DNA of 64,000 nt from Sphingomonas sp. Mn802worker (lineage in GTDB: Bacteria; Pseudomonadota; Alphaproteobacteria; Sphingomonadales; Sphingomonadaceae), in the NCBI RefSeq assembly GCF_000382485.1, contig NZ_AORY01000012.1, positions 1 to 64,000 on the forward strand, written 5' to 3'. Below the pieces are notes generated by a model, which was given only the letters and a program-made list of their open reading frames with translations, made no database searches and had not been told where the DNA came from. Positions 38,368 through 47,692 of the stretch are shown here, piece after piece. Positions within the stretch are counted from its first letter, which is position 1; every line of letters begins with the position of its first letter. Position numbers and translations under genes: made by a program.

Positions 38368-39384
38368 ATGGCGAAGGCACACGCCGTGACGCAAGCAGAA
38401 TCACACCCTTTCGCACACCATGGCGGCCGGCTGGACGACGCGCGCACGCGTTTCCCCGACGCGCCGACGCCCTGGCTCGATCTGTCGACCGGCATCAACC
38501 CCCGCGCCTGGACGCCGCCGGCCGCGGCGATCGACAGCGGCTCGCTGCCCGAGGTGAGCGCATTGCGCGCGCTTGAACGCACCGCCGCCGCCTTCTTCGG
38601 CTGCGCGCCCGAACAGGTCGCCGCCGTGCCGGGGAGCGAGATCGCACTCCGACTGCTGCCGCAACTCGGCCTTCCGCAACCATTCACCGCGCTCACACCC
38701 AGCTACGGCACCCACCACGACATTGCAGAGCATGCTGTCTCGCACGATGCGCTTGACCGATCTGGCTGGACGTGCGGAACGCTGCTCTTGGCAAACCCGA
38801 ACAATCCCGACGGGTATCGGCGTGAGCCGTCGCGATTGCTCGCCCTGGCGAAGCACGCCGCCACTACAGGCGGTGCACTGGTCGTCGACGAAGCCTTTGC
38901 CGACGTCGACCCGGGAACCAGCCTCATCCCTCACCTCGACCAAACCGGCAACGTCACGGTCCTGCGCTCGTTCGGGAAGTTCTTCGGTCTTGCCGGTGTG
39001 CGCCTCGGCTTCATCGTCGGTCAAAACGAGGTGATCGAACGAATACGATACCTGCTTGGCGACTGGCCTGTCAGCACACAGGCAATCGTCTGGGGAACCG
39101 CGGCTTACAGTGACGCCGTGTGGATCGCACAAACCCGCAGTTGGCTACACGCTCAGGCTGCTCGGCTCGACTCCCTGCTGTCACGCCACGGCCTGTCCGC
39201 GACCGGCGCCTGCCCGCTCTTCCGGCTGGTCGAGCATCGCGACGCATGGCGACTGTTTGACCTGCTCGCCCGCGCGGGCATCCTCGCCCGCCCGTTCGCC
39301 GCGCAGCCGCACTGGCTCCGCTTCGGCCTGCCCGGCGACGAGGCCGCGTTCGATCGCCTCGACCGCGCGCTTGCCCGTGGCTGA
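38368..39384 (+). CDS. cobC: L-threonine-O-3-phosphate decarboxylase-like PLP enzyme (CobC)
   Basis: It makes (R)-1-amino-2-propanol phosphate, the linker of the cobalamin nucleotide loop, or acts with CobD on that step. The 338-residue class I/II aminotransferase-fold protein has LLANPNNPDGY, VVDEAFADVDP and the PLP lysine in RSFGKFFGLAGVRLGF. ATG 38368 is used. GTG 38386, preceded by GAAGG, is an alternative. It overlaps cobD by 8 nt. Confidence 0.9.
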   Translation: MAKAHAVTQAESHPFAHHGGRLDDARTRFPDAPTPWLDLSTGINPRAWTPPAAAIDSGSLPEVSALRALERTAAAFFGCAPEQVAAVPGSEIALRLLPQLGLPQPFTALTPSYGTHHDIAEHAVSHDALDRSGWTCGTLLLANPNNPDGYRREPSRLLALAKHAATTGGALVVDEAFADVDPGTSLIPHLDQTGNVTVLRSFGKFFGLAGVRLGFIVGQNEVIERIRYLLGDWPVSTQAIVWGTAAYSDAVWIAQTRSWLHAQAARLDSLLSRHGLSATGACPLFRLVEHRDAWRLFDLLARAGILARPFAAQPHWLRFGLPGDEAAFDRLDRALARG

Positions 39385-40315
39385 TCCGGTCGCGCTCGCC
39401 GCCCTCGCGCTCGACGCGTTGATCGGCTGGCCCGGGTCGCTCTACCGCCGCGTCGGACACCCGGTCGGCGGGTTCGCGCGCGTGATCGGCGCGTGCGAGC
39501 AACGCTGGAACACACCCGATCGCACCCAGCGGCAGCGTCGCACGCTCGGCGTCGCTGCGATGCTGCTGCTCCTCATCGGAACCGCGCTGTTCGCGCTTCT
39601 GCTCGAACTGCTGATCCGTCATGCACTCGGCGCGTCGGCCTGGGTCGCGATCGCACTCCTCGCCTGGCCCGCGCTAGCCCAGCGCAGCCTGTTCGATCAC
39701 GTCCGCCCGGTCGCAGCCGCGCTCGAAGACGGAAACCTGCCCGCCGCCCGCCATGCGGTCGCGATGATTGTCGGCCGCGACACCGACGCGCTCGATTCCG
39801 CCGGCATCGCCCGCGCCGGAATCGAGAGTCTCGCGGAAAGCTTCTGCGACGGCGTCGTTGCGCCGCTGTTCTGGCTGCTCGTCGCCGGTCTGCCGGGCCT
39901 GTGGTGCTACAAGGCGATCAACACCGCCGACAGCCTGATCGGGCACAAGGAACCGCGTTGGCGCGCCTATGGCTGGGCGGCGGCACGGATCGACGACGCC
40001 GCGAACTGGATCCCCGCGCGACTTGCCGGCGTACTGCTGTGCATCGCCGGCGCAGGCGGCTGGCGCGTGATGTGGCTCGATTGTCGCCGTCACGCATCGC
40101 CCAATGCCGGATGGCCCGAGGCGGCGATGGCGGGCGCGCTCGGCGTCGCGCTCGCCGGGCCGATCGCCTATGACGGGCAGATGCAGATGAAGCCTTGGAT
40201 CGGGGATGGCGCTGCCGCCGCCCGTGCCGCCGACCTGAACCGCGCGCTGGCGGTCTACGTGCGCGCCTGCGCATTGCTGTGGGTTCTCGTCGGGATCGTC
40301 GCATGGCTGCGGTGA
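39377..40315 (+). CDS. cobD: Adenosylcobinamide-phosphate synthase (CobD/CbiB)
   Basis: This integral membrane enzyme attaches aminopropanol (phosphate) to adenosylcobyric acid. The 312-residue protein has several transmembrane segments, the N-terminal [24 protein letters not shown], the [36 protein letters not shown] signature with its acidic residues, and [17 protein letters not shown] 39377 lies inside the end of cobC, an 8-nt overlap. The stop overlaps the beginning of cobQ. Confidence 0.94.
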   Translation: MADPVALAALALDALIGWPGSLYRRVGHPVGGFARVIGACEQRWNTPDRTQRQRRTLGVAAMLLLLIGTALFALLLELLIRHALGASAWVAIALLAWPALAQRSLFDHVRPVAAALEDGNLPAARHAVAMIVGRDTDALDSAGIARAGIESLAESFCDGVVAPLFWLLVAGLPGLWCYKAINTADSLIGHKEPRWRAYGWAAARIDDAANWIPARLAGVLLCIAGAGGWRVMWLDCRRHASPNAGWPEAAMAGALGVALAGPIAYDGQMQMKPWIGDGAAAARAADLNRALAVYVRACALLWVLVGIVAWLR

Positions 40316-41823
40316 TGCTGCAGGGTACCGGCTCCGACGTCGGCAAGTCGGTGCTGGTCGCAGGGCTTTGCCGCGCGCTCGCCAATCGCGGGCTTCGCGT
40401 CCGCCCGTTTAAGCCGCAGAACATGAGCAACAACGCCGCCGTCACCGGCGATGGCGGCGAGATCGGGCGCGCGCAGGCGACGCAGGCGATCGCCTGCCGC
40501 GTGCCCGCGCACGTCGACATGAACCCGGTGCTGCTCAAGCCGCAGGGCGACCGCACCTCGCAATTGATCGTCCGCGGGCAGGTGCGCGGCACGCTCGCCG
40601 CACGTAACTGGCGCGAAGGGCGCATCGGGCTGCTCGGCGACGTGCTCGAGAGTTTCCGGCGCCTGCACGACGACGCCGACATCGTCGTGGTCGAAGGCGC
40701 AGGCTCCCCGGCGGAGATCAACCTGCGCGCTGGCGATATCGCCAACATGGGCTTCGCACGTGCGGCCAACGTCCCGGTCGTCCTTGTCGGCGACATCGAT
40801 CGCGGCGGCGTCATTGCCTCCCTGGTCGGCACGCACGCGGTGATCGCAGCCGAAGACGCGGCGATGATCCGCGGCTTCCTGGTCAACAAATTCCGCGGCG
40901 ACTCGGCGCTGTTCGTTGACGGCATGACTGCCGTCTCCGCGCGAACGGGCTGGTCCGCGCTCGGCATCATACCTTGGCTCGCCGCCGCCCGCCGCCTGCC
41001 GAGCGAGGATGCGGTCGCGCTGGAGCGTGCGTCCGGTCGCGCCAGCGATCGCCCGACCGACCGACACGTCATCGCCTGCCCGATCACGCCGCGGATCGCG
41101 AACTTCGACGATCTCGATCCCCTCCGCCTCGAACCTGCGGTCGATCTCGTCATGGTTCCGCCCGGCCGCCCGATCCCCGACGCGGCGATGATCGTCCTCG
41201 CGGGATCGAAGGCGACGCGCGCCGACCTGCAAAGCCTGCGCGATGAGGGCTGGGACATCGACATCCTCGCGCACGTCCGCAAAGGCCGTCCCGTCCTGGG
41301 CCTGTGCGGCGGCTACCAGATGCTGGGCCGCACGGTCAGCGATCCGGCTGGCGTGGAGGGTCCGGCGGGTACGACACCCGGCCTCGGGCTGCTCGACATC
41401 GACACCGTGCTGACCGGCGAAAAGACCGTTCGACAGGTCAGCGGCGAGGCACTTGGCGCGCGGTTCGATGGCTATGAAATCCATCTCGGCCATACGACCG
41501 GACCCGATACGGCTCGACCGCTAGGTTTTCTGTCGGATGGAACACCGGAGGGCGCGATGCGCGCCGATGCGCTCGTCGCCGGCAGCTACATCCACGGTCT
41601 GCTCGGTCAGGCGGCACAGCGGCGCGCATGGCTCGAACGCATTGGCATTACAGGATCGGGCGGCGACCATGCCGCCGACGTTGACGCAGCGCTGGATGAG
41701 ATCGCCGCGCAGCTTGAGCAGCACGTCGACGTCGACGCGCTGATCGACCTCGCTCACACCCACCGATCGACGACGCAGGCGAGCAGCAGCATCGTCTCGG
41801 TCAGCTCGATCCCCGCACCGTGA
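40303..41823 (+). CDS. cobQ: Cobyric acid synthase
   Basis: It performs the glutamine-dependent amidations of adenosylcobyrinic a,c-diamide to adenosylcobyric acid. The 506-residue protein has an N-terminal dethiobiotin-synthetase-like ATPase ([26 protein letters not shown]) and a C-terminal class I glutamine amidotransferase with nucleophile Cys in [11 protein letters not shown] and a late catalytic His in YIHGLLG. ATG 40303 is used. ATG 40315 would give a TGATG overlap with cobD. The C-terminus extends about 20 Ser/Thr-rich residues into the opposing cobS gene. Confidence 0.94.
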   Translation: MAAVMLQGTGSDVGKSVLVAGLCRALANRGLRVRPFKPQNMSNNAAVTGDGGEIGRAQATQAIACRVPAHVDMNPVLLKPQGDRTSQLIVRGQVRGTLAARNWREGRIGLLGDVLESFRRLHDDADIVVVEGAGSPAEINLRAGDIANMGFARAANVPVVLVGDIDRGGVIASLVGTHAVIAAEDAAMIRGFLVNKFRGDSALFVDGMTAVSARTGWSALGIIPWLAAARRLPSEDAVALERASGRASDRPTDRHVIACPITPRIANFDDLDPLRLEPAVDLVMVPPGRPIPDAAMIVLAGSKATRADLQSLRDEGWDIDILAHVRKGRPVLGLCGGYQMLGRTVSDPAGVEGPAGTTPGLGLLDIDTVLTGEKTVRQVSGEALGARFDGYEIHLGHTTGPDTARPLGFLSDGTPEGAMRADALVAGSYIHGLLGQAAQRRAWLERIGITGSGGDHAADVDAALDEIAAQLEQHVDVDALIDLAHTHRSTTQASSSIVSVSSIPAP

Positions 41824-42470
41824 ACGTCGCCGGTCATGCCCCCGACCCGCCGCGTGAAGAAGACGCCGAGTACCGCCAGCACGACCGGTGCCAGCAACAA
41901 CGACGGCACCGGGACACTTGCGCCCAGCAGCACCAGCACCCAGCCGACCAGATCACGCCGCCGCACCGCACCGGTGATCGCCGCGCCCAGGCCGCTCGCC
42001 TTGAGCAGCGGAACGAAACGCGCCCAGCCTAACGGACCGAGCCGAGCCACCACCGGGATCAGCACCACCGCCAACCAGCCGCCGGGAAGAATCAGGTGCA
42101 GCATCACCAGCTTGGCGGCGAGTTGCAGCACAATCGCGACCACGCCGAAGCTGCCGACGTGCGGATCACTCATTACCGCCAGCAGGCGGGACCGGTCGCC
42201 GTGCGCCGCGCCCAGCCCATCGCTCATATCGGCCAGGCCATCGAGGTGAAGCGCCCCCGTCACCCACACCCAGCCGAGCACCGCGGCCAGCGCGCCCAGC
42301 CATGGGTCGATCAACGCGCCCGCCCATCCCAGCCCCGCCACGATGCTGCCGACGATCGCGCCGACCAGCGGGTACAGCCGCACCGATGCGGCAAAGTCGC
42401 CGTCGCGCAACTTTTGCCGCGGTACCGGCAGCCGCGTCAGGAACGACAGCGCGACGATCAGCCGGCGCAC
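41754..42470 (-). CDS. cobS: Adenosylcobinamide-GDP ribazoletransferase (cobalamin synthase)
   Basis: This membrane enzyme joins adenosyl-GDP-cobinamide with alpha-ribazole (phosphate). The 238-residue protein has 5-6 transmembrane segments and the family motifs [24 protein letters not shown], with the acidic metal ligands in the last, and [13 protein letters not shown] 42470 is the likely start, with GTG 42476 as alternative. It overlaps the upstream phosphatase gene by 13 nt and the convergent cobQ gene by 70 nt. Confidence 0.92.
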   Translation of the reverse strand: MRRLIVALSFLTRLPVPRQKLRDGDFAASVRLYPLVGAIVGSIVAGLGWAGALIDPWLGALAAVLGWVWVTGALHLDGLADMSDGLGAAHGDRSRLLAVMSDPHVGSFGVVAIVLQLAAKLVMLHLILPGGWLAVVLIPVVARLGPLGWARFVPLLKASGLGAAITGAVRRRDLVGWVLVLLGASVPVPSLLLAPVVLAVLGVFFTRRVGGMTGDVHGAGIELTETMLLLACVVDRWV

Positions 42471-43036
42471 GGCCACAGCCCCGTCACCTGCGCCCGTCTC
42501 GGCTCTCCATCCCTTACCCGAATCGAGACGATCGCCGCATAGGGCAGGTCGAACGCCCACACCTGCGCGCGATCGAACCCGCACAGCACGTGCAGCGCCG
42601 CGCGTATCGCGCCACCGTGCGTCACCACCAGCGTCGCCGCGGGCGGGGTCGCGGCGAGTGCGTTGCCGACCCGCGCGACCAGCTCGGACCAACGCTCCCC
42701 GTCCGGCGGCGGGCACGCGTCAGGATCGTTCCAGAACCGCCCCAATGCTTCCTGATCGAGGTCGCGTGCGAATGCGCCGTCCCACGCGCCGAAATCGAGC
42801 TCGCGCCAGCGCGCATCGATCTGCGTCGCACCGATCGCTTGGGCACAATCGTGCGCGCGCCGCAGGTCCGATGCCACAACGCGCGTCACGCGTTCGCCGC
42901 GGGCCTCAAGCATTCGCGCCTGCGCCTGACATGCCGCGACCCCGGCCGGAGTCACCGCACAGTCGGTCCGCCCCAGCATTCGTCCCGCCAGCACCGGCTC
43001 ACCGTGCCGCATCAGATGCAGCGCGAAGCTCGTCAC
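42458..43036 (-). CDS. Histidine phosphatase-family protein, probably alpha-ribazole phosphatase
   Basis: The 192-residue phosphoglycerate-mutase-fold protein has the catalytic LMRHGEP motif at the N-terminus, a second catalytic pair in WRELDFGAWDG, and VVTHGGAIRAAL. Its place between cobT and cobS suggests removal of phosphate from alpha-ribazole-5'-phosphate or adenosylcobalamin-5'-phosphate, as Salmonella CobC does; that name is used here for a different gene. It overlaps cobT by 4 nt. Confidence 0.88.
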   Translation of the reverse strand: MTSFALHLMRHGEPVLAGRMLGRTDCAVTPAGVAACQAQARMLEARGERVTRVVASDLRRAHDCAQAIGATQIDARWRELDFGAWDGAFARDLDQEALGRFWNDPDACPPPDGERWSELVARVGNALAATPPAATLVVTHGGAIRAALHVLCGFDRAQVWAFDLPYAAIVSIRVRDGEPRRAQVTGLWPCAG

Positions 43037-44043
43037 GCGTCCGCGACACCCGCTTCGGCAAAGGTCGCCATCCCGTTATGCGCGGCGAGCGCGGCACGGA
43101 TCACGCTTACCGCCACCGCAGCCCCGCTCCCCTCGCCCAGCCGCATGTCGAGCGACAGCAGCGGTCGCAGTCGCAGCCGGTCGAGCAGTCTCCGATGTCC
43201 CGGCTCGGCCGAACAATGCCCGGCGATCAGGTGATCTACGATCCCCGGCACCGTCCGTGCAAGCGGTGCGACCGCGGCGGAGGCGATGAAGCCGTCGAGC
43301 ACGACCGGAATTCGCGCATGTCGCGCCGCCACTACAGCACCCGCGATCGCGACGATCTCGCGCCCGCCCAGCCGGCGCAGGATCCCGAACGGCGTGTCGA
43401 GCGCGCCACGATGATACGCCAAGGCCGCATCCACCACGCTCGCCTTACGTGCCACGCCGTCGCTATCGACGCCGGTTCCCGGCCCGACCCAGTCGCGCCC
43501 GCTGCCGCCGAAGCTCGCCGCCGCCAACGCCGCCGCCGCGGTCGAGTTGCCGATCCCCATCTCGCCCAGCACCAACAGGTCCGCGCCCGCGATCGCCGCT
43601 GCGCCGGCGTTCAGCGCATGGAGGCATTCCGCCTCGCTCATCGCCGGGGCATGCGTGAAATCGGCGGTCGGCCGGTCGAGATCGAGCGGCGCGACGCGCA
43701 ACGTCAGCCCGGCACTCCCCGCCAGCGCATTGATCGCCGCGCCGCCGGCCTCGAAGTTCGCGACCATCTGCGCCGTCACGGCGGGCGGGAACGCGCTGAC
43801 GCCCTGCGCGACGACGCCGTGATTGCCCGCGAACACGACCGCGCGACCGCGCTCGATCCGCGGACGCGCGACGCGCTGCCATCCGGCCATGAAGATCGCG
43901 ATCTCTTCCAGCCGGCCAAGCGATCCCGCAGGCTTGGTCAGTTGCGCCTGTCGCGCTTCGGCGGCCGCGCGTGCATTCGCATCCGCCGCCGGCAGGTCGC
44001 GCAACGCAGCCTCGAACGCCGCCGCGCTATCGATCCCGATCAT
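43033..44043 (-). CDS. cobT: Nicotinate-nucleotide--dimethylbenzimidazole phosphoribosyltransferase
   Basis: It forms alpha-ribazole-5'-phosphate from dimethylbenzimidazole and nicotinate mononucleotide, activating the lower ligand of cobalamin. The 336-residue protein has LTKPAGSLGRLEEIA, FAGNHGVVAQGVSAFP, LGEMGIGNSTAAAAL and the C-terminal LGEGSGAAVAV, which contains the catalytic-base glutamate. ATG 44043 overlaps the DUF1636 stop by 4 nt. Its presence indicates that the lower ligand is attached by this organism even if corrinoids are salvaged. Confidence 0.95.
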   Translation of the reverse strand: MIGIDSAAAFEAALRDLPAADANARAAAEARQAQLTKPAGSLGRLEEIAIFMAGWQRVARPRIERGRAVVFAGNHGVVAQGVSAFPPAVTAQMVANFEAGGAAINALAGSAGLTLRVAPLDLDRPTADFTHAPAMSEAECLHALNAGAAAIAGADLLVLGEMGIGNSTAAAALAAASFGGSGRDWVGPGTGVDSDGVARKASVVDAALAYHRGALDTPFGILRRLGGREIVAIAGAVVAARHARIPVVLDGFIASAAVAPLARTVPGIVDHLIAGHCSAEPGHRRLLDRLRLRPLLSLDMRLGEGSGAAVAVSVIRAALAAHNGMATFAEAGVADA

Positions 44044-44450
44044 TCGACCACGAAGCCCTGTGGCGGCGTCCGCGTGATGAAATGCCCCTTCACCCCTTGC
44101 GGCCATTGCTTGAACGGCACCTGTCCCCACTCGCTGTCCGCGTAAGCGCGCGCATAGTCGAGGATCGCGCGTGCCGCGTCCTCGTCGGGGACGAAGCGGC
44201 CCATGACATAGCCGACCTTGTCCGGCGCACGCAGGTGCACCGTGCAGAAATCCTGGCACGCGAACAGGCACGGCATCTCCTCGACCGCAACGCCGGCGTA
44301 AGCCGGATCATCGGATGCGACCCTGCGCAGCGCCTCGACCAGCCGCGCACCGCCGCGCTTCCCCTCGCCGTCCTCACGCGCGTCACTCGAATGGCGGCAC
44401 GTATTACAGGCGACGACTGCCACGCCCGAGCTGCTTGGCTTCAACGCCAT
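44040..44450 (-). CDS. DUF1636 metal-binding protein
   Basis: The 136-residue protein has a thioredoxin-like [2Fe-2S] ferredoxin pattern: VACNTCRH near the N-terminus and PCLFACQDFCTV near residue 62, giving five cysteines that could hold a cluster or metal. DUF1636 genes often occur in cobalamin loci, but their role is not established. A redox or cobalt-related function is inference. It is first in the leftward DUF1636-cobT-phosphatase-cobS unit and overlaps cobT by 4 nt. Confidence 0.88.
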   Translation of the reverse strand: MALKPSSSGVAVVACNTCRHSSDAREDGEGKRGGARLVEALRRVASDDPAYAGVAVEEMPCLFACQDFCTVHLRAPDKVGYVMGRFVPDEDAARAILDYARAYADSEWGQVPFKQWPQGVKGHFITRTPPQGFVVE

Positions 44451-44683
44451 CGATTATGCTCCCATCACCGAAAAGCCATGCCGCTCGATCCGGTCGATCA
44501 TCTTATTCGTCTCCGCCGCTAGCCGACACGCCCGCCTCGATTGCCTGCTTCGCCTAGCGACATGCAGCGCCATTGTCGCCCGGCACATGTACGCCGCCAC
44601 ATCAGCTAATGCGATGATGTAACATAGCTCTTGATGTGCGTGGATGCTCCGATTAGGCGATCCATCGAGTGTTCAGGGAAACA
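44451..44683. promoter_or_regulatory. Divergent intergenic region between DUF1636-cobT and the TonB receptor
   Basis: This 233-nt spacer must hold promoters for both units. It contains ATGTAACAT (44617-44625), a short inverted repeat in a locally AT-richer stretch, a possible metalloregulator half-site pair. I looked for cobalamin-riboswitch landmarks (B12 box, conserved GCCACTG) and did not see them. AGGGAA lies just before the receptor ATG. Confidence 0.4.
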
Positions 44684-46885
44684 ATGATGACCAGCTTCTT
44701 GCGTGCAACCGTCAGCCTCGCCGTGCTCGCGGCCGCCACGCCGGCGTTCGCGCAATCCTCGTCGGGAGGGACCGGCGCCACCAACGTCCGGCAGGACGGT
44801 GGTTCGGCCACGGTCGCGACGTCCGCGCGGCAGCCGAGCGTCGGCGACATCATCGTCACCGCGCCCGTAGAACGCAGCGAGCGCGACGTGCTGCAAGGCA
44901 CCTCGGTCCTCTCGGGCGAGGCGCTGACGCGCGACCTGCGCCCGACGATCGGCGAAACGCTGTCGCGCCTGCCGGGCGTGTCCGCGACCTCGTTCGGCCC
45001 GTCTGCCTCGCGCCCGATCCTGCGCGGTTTCCAGGGCGAGCGTATCCGCGTGCTGACCGACGGCATCGGCGCGATCGACGTGTCGAACACCAGCGTCGAC
45101 CATGCCGTCGTCGTCGATCCCCTGCTTGCCGAGCGGATCGAGGTGCTGCGCGGGCCCAGCGCGTTGCTGTTCGGCTCGTCGGCGGTCGGCGGCGTCGTCA
45201 ACGTGGTCGACACGCGCATCCCGCGCACCGTGCCCGACAACGGTTATCGGCTGAGCGGCATCGCCAATTACGGCTCGGCCGCGAACGAGCGTTCGGCCGA
45301 GATGGCGGGCGACGTTGCGGTCGGCCGGCACCTCGTCCTCCACGCCGACGGTTCGTACCTGAAGACCGACAATTTGCGCATCGGCGGCTACGCGCTGTCA
45401 CGTGCCGCACGCGCGGCTGCGCTCAGCCAGGTCGGCCTGCCACAGGATGTCGAACCGGGCGAGGAGCCGATCGACTTTGCCTCCAGTGCTGCGATCCGCG
45501 GCAAGCTGCCTAACAGCCAGTCGGAGACGTGGACCGCTGGCGTCGGCGCCAGCATCATCACCGATACCGGTCAGCTCGGCATCAGCTACAGCCATTACGA
45601 CAGCACCTACGGCATCCCGATCCGCTACGCGACGCAAGTGGGTCAGGAGCAGGAGGCTCCTCGCCTCGATCTCGTGCAGAACCGCGTCGACCTGCGCGGC
45701 GAGGTCGAAACCGGTGGCGGCTTCCTCGACCGCATCCGCATCCGCGCTGGCCAAGCGACCTACCGCCACTTTGAGCTCGAACCCGACGGTGCGGTCGGCA
45801 CCGCTTTCTACAATAATGGTCTCGAAGGGCGGCTTGAACTCGTCCAGGCCAAACACGGCGCCTGGTCGGGGGCGTCCGGCGTCCAATATTTCAACCGCCA
45901 GTTCAACGTCGTCGGCGATGAGGCATTCCTGCCGCGCAACGAGACCAACCAGACCGGCCTGTTCACGTTGCAGCAGTTCGACTTCGGCAAGCTGAAGGCA
46001 GAGGCGGGCGCTCGCTACGAGTGGACCGACCAGGCGGCCAAGTCCGACACCGACCAGCGCTTCTTCGTCGGCAAGACCAGTTACGGCGCGTTCTCGGGCT
46101 CGCTCGGCGCCAGCTATGGCTTCACCGATGCGCTCCGCTTTGGCGTGAACGGCTCCTACACCGAACGCGCGCCCTCGGCCGAGGAACTGTTCGCCAATGG
46201 CGGTCACGCCGGCACGCAAGCGTACGAGCTCGGCAACCCCGACTTCCGGCTGGAGCGCAGCTGGGGGCTGGAGGCGACGCTCCACGCCCACACCGACCAA
46301 GTCAACTTCGACGCGTCGGCCTATTACAATTGGATCACCAACTTCATCTACGAGAACCAGGTCGGACAAGGCGTCTGCGAGGCCGCAGCGGTGCGCTATG
46401 GCGCAGCCGGGCGTGAGGTCGACCTGCCGTGCTTCCAGTACAATCAGGCCGACGCGCATTATTACGGCTTCGAGGCCGATCTATCGGCCAAGCTGTTCAC
46501 GCTTGGCACCACGCGGATCAATGCCGACGTACTGGGCGACTACGTCCATGCCAACGTCGTCGATCAGGGACCGGTCCCGCGCATCCCGGCGCCACGCGTG
46601 CTCGGCGGGCTCGAAGCGCAGGGCGACGCCTTCACCGCGCGCGCGGAGGTGGAGCATTTGTTCGAGCAGAACCGCACTGCCGCGTTCGAGACGGCGACCA
46701 GCGATTATACGCTCGTCAACGCGAGCCTCGCCTTCTCGCCGTTCGGCCGGGCCAACAAGACGCAATTGGTACTGAGCGCCAACAACATCTTCGACGTCAA
46801 TGCACGCCGCGCGTCGAGCTTCCTCAAGGACTTCGCGCCGCTCGCCGGCCGCGATCTGCGCGCGACGCTGCGCTTCGGGCTGTAG
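44684..46885 (+). CDS. TonB-dependent outer-membrane receptor, ZnuD-like
   Basis: The 733-residue outer-membrane transporter has a signal peptide ending ATPAFAQ, a TonB-box-like DIIVTAP stretch, a plug domain (about residues 55-165) and a 22-strand barrel ending in RFGL. The plug matches the ZnuD zinc-receptor family closely in pattern: IGETLSRLPGVSATSFGPSASRPILRG and LAERIEVLRGPSALLFGSSAVGGVVNV. Two cysteines (GVCEAAA, LPCFQ) fall in an extracellular loop. Its position by cobalamin genes would suggest corrinoid uptake, but the sequence favours metal uptake. ATG 44684 has AGGGAA upstream; ATG 44687 is also possible. Confidence 0.88.
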   Translation: MMTSFLRATVSLAVLAAATPAFAQSSSGGTGATNVRQDGGSATVATSARQPSVGDIIVTAPVERSERDVLQGTSVLSGEALTRDLRPTIGETLSRLPGVSATSFGPSASRPILRGFQGERIRVLTDGIGAIDVSNTSVDHAVVVDPLLAERIEVLRGPSALLFGSSAVGGVVNVVDTRIPRTVPDNGYRLSGIANYGSAANERSAEMAGDVAVGRHLVLHADGSYLKTDNLRIGGYALSRAARAAALSQVGLPQDVEPGEEPIDFASSAAIRGKLPNSQSETWTAGVGASIITDTGQLGISYSHYDSTYGIPIRYATQVGQEQEAPRLDLVQNRVDLRGEVETGGGFLDRIRIRAGQATYRHFELEPDGAVGTAFYNNGLEGRLELVQAKHGAWSGASGVQYFNRQFNVVGDEAFLPRNETNQTGLFTLQQFDFGKLKAEAGARYEWTDQAAKSDTDQRFFVGKTSYGAFSGSLGASYGFTDALRFGVNGSYTERAPSAEELFANGGHAGTQAYELGNPDFRLERSWGLEATLHAHTDQVNFDASAYYNWITNFIYENQVGQGVCEAAAVRYGAAGREVDLPCFQYNQADAHYYGFEADLSAKLFTLGTTRINADVLGDYVHANVVDQGPVPRIPAPRVLGGLEAQGDAFTARAEVEHLFEQNRTAAFETATSDYTLVNASLAFSPFGRANKTQLVLSANNIFDVNARRASSFLKDFAPLAGRDLRATLRFGL

Positions 46886-46893
46886 GTCGCGCT

Positions 46894-46924
46894 GGACGGG
46901 CGATGTCAGCGGCATCGCCCGTCC
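46894..46924 (+). terminator. Terminator hairpin after the TonB receptor
   Basis: A perfect 12-bp stem (GGACGGGCGATG / CATCGCCCGTCC, 7-nt loop) begins 8 nt after the stop. No T-run follows, so it is a strong-stem but imperfect intrinsic terminator. The remaining sequence to the tRNA-Ala gene shows no further recognisable feature. Confidence 0.6.
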
Positions 46925-47111
46925 ACGATGCACGATGCGTCTTGTGGACGTGCGCTCACGTCCGCGCCGATGCCGGACACACAACTGCTTCGTAAGGGCG
47001 GACCCCGTCGCCGCGCGACTGCCAAGCAGGCTACGCTCGCTGCAACGTCAGTTTTCTAAAGCTTTGACCTTTGATCGGCGGTCCGCTGTCGGACGCTCGC
47101 CTGATCGGAAA

Positions 47112-47187
47112 TGGTGGAGCCGAGGGGGATCGAACCCCTGACCTTCGCAATGCCATTGCGACGCTCTCCCAGCTGAGCTACGGCCCC
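47112..47187 (-). tRNA. tRNA-Ala(GGC)
   Basis: The minus strand gives acceptor GGGGCCG paired with CGGCTCC, a standard D-arm (GCTCAGCTGGGAGAGC), anticodon stem TCGCA/TGCGA with loop ATGGCAT (anticodon GGC), a T-arm with GTTCGA-type core and an encoded CCA end. The 76-nt length is normal. Confidence 0.97.
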
Positions 47188-47200
47188 ATTCCCGTTGGGA

Positions 47201-47221
47201 AGCGCCCACTAACCGGGCGCT
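47201..47221. repeat. Short perfect hairpin upstream of tRNA-Ala
   Basis: A 7-bp stem (AGCGCCC / GGGCGCT, 7-nt loop) sits 13 nt upstream of the tRNA 5' end. It could be a processing or terminator element between the leftward TIGR02300 gene and the leftward tRNA. Confidence 0.35.
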
Positions 47222-47224
47222 GCG

Positions 47225-47261
47225 GGCTTGGCAAGCGGTGGATTGCACCATTTGCCAAGCC
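47225..47261 (-). terminator. Putative terminator hairpin after the TIGR02300 gene
   Basis: A perfect 10-bp stem (GGCTTGGCAA / TTGCCAAGCC) with a 17-nt loop lies 12 nt downstream of the stop of the leftward gene. No T-run follows on the minus strand. With the next hairpin it separates this gene from tRNA-Ala. Confidence 0.45.
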
Positions 47262-47273
47262 GGTTACGAAAAA

Positions 47274-47597
47274 TCAGTTCTCGTCGTCGTCCTTGCTGGC
47301 TTCGACGCCCAGGTCGTCGTCGCCGCCCAGATCGACCTCGTCGTCGGCCGAGGGCTCCTCGTCCTCGTTCGGCGCCAGATCCATGTCCTCGTCGTCACCG
47401 GCGAGATCGTTGTCGGCGTCCTGCTTGGTCGTCTTCGCCGCCTCGAACGGCATCGGCTGCTTCGACTTCAGGATCGGCTCGGCCGACCAGGCATACCCGC
47501 AGTTGATGCAGGTGATGGGGTCGTCCTTGGTGAGGTCATAGAAACGCGTCGCGCATTTCGGGCACGTACGCTTCGTGCCCCATTCCGGCTGGATCAT
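47274..47597 (-). CDS. TIGR02300 (FYDLN acid) family zinc-ribbon protein
   Basis: The 107-residue alphaproteobacterial protein has an N-terminal zinc ribbon (CPKCATRFYDL and CINCGYAW, four cysteines) and a C-terminal half that is almost entirely Asp/Glu. The FYDL motif and acidic tail define the family, whose function is unknown. The acidic tail may mimic nucleic acid or bind ribosomal proteins, but this is speculative. ATG 47597 is where homology starts. It is divergent from aroA by 95 nt, a conserved arrangement in this group. Confidence 0.9.
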   Translation of the reverse strand: MIQPEWGTKRTCPKCATRFYDLTKDDPITCINCGYAWSAEPILKSKQPMPFEAAKTTKQDADNDLAGDDEDMDLAPNEDEEPSADDEVDLGGDDDLGVEASKDDDEN

Positions 47598-47692
47598 GCC
47601 GTGAAAGCCTTTCGGATGGGTGGTTCTGCAGGTAAGCCCTGCGAAGTGGGGCGCGCCTTGCCATAGCACAACCCGGCTGGCAAGCGGCGCGC

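Noticed and set aside
44451-44683. Cobalamin riboswitch upstream of the TonB receptor or cobT block
   Set aside because: I looked on both strands for the B12 box and conserved core. Neither is visible, so no riboswitch is called. A covariance search would settle it.
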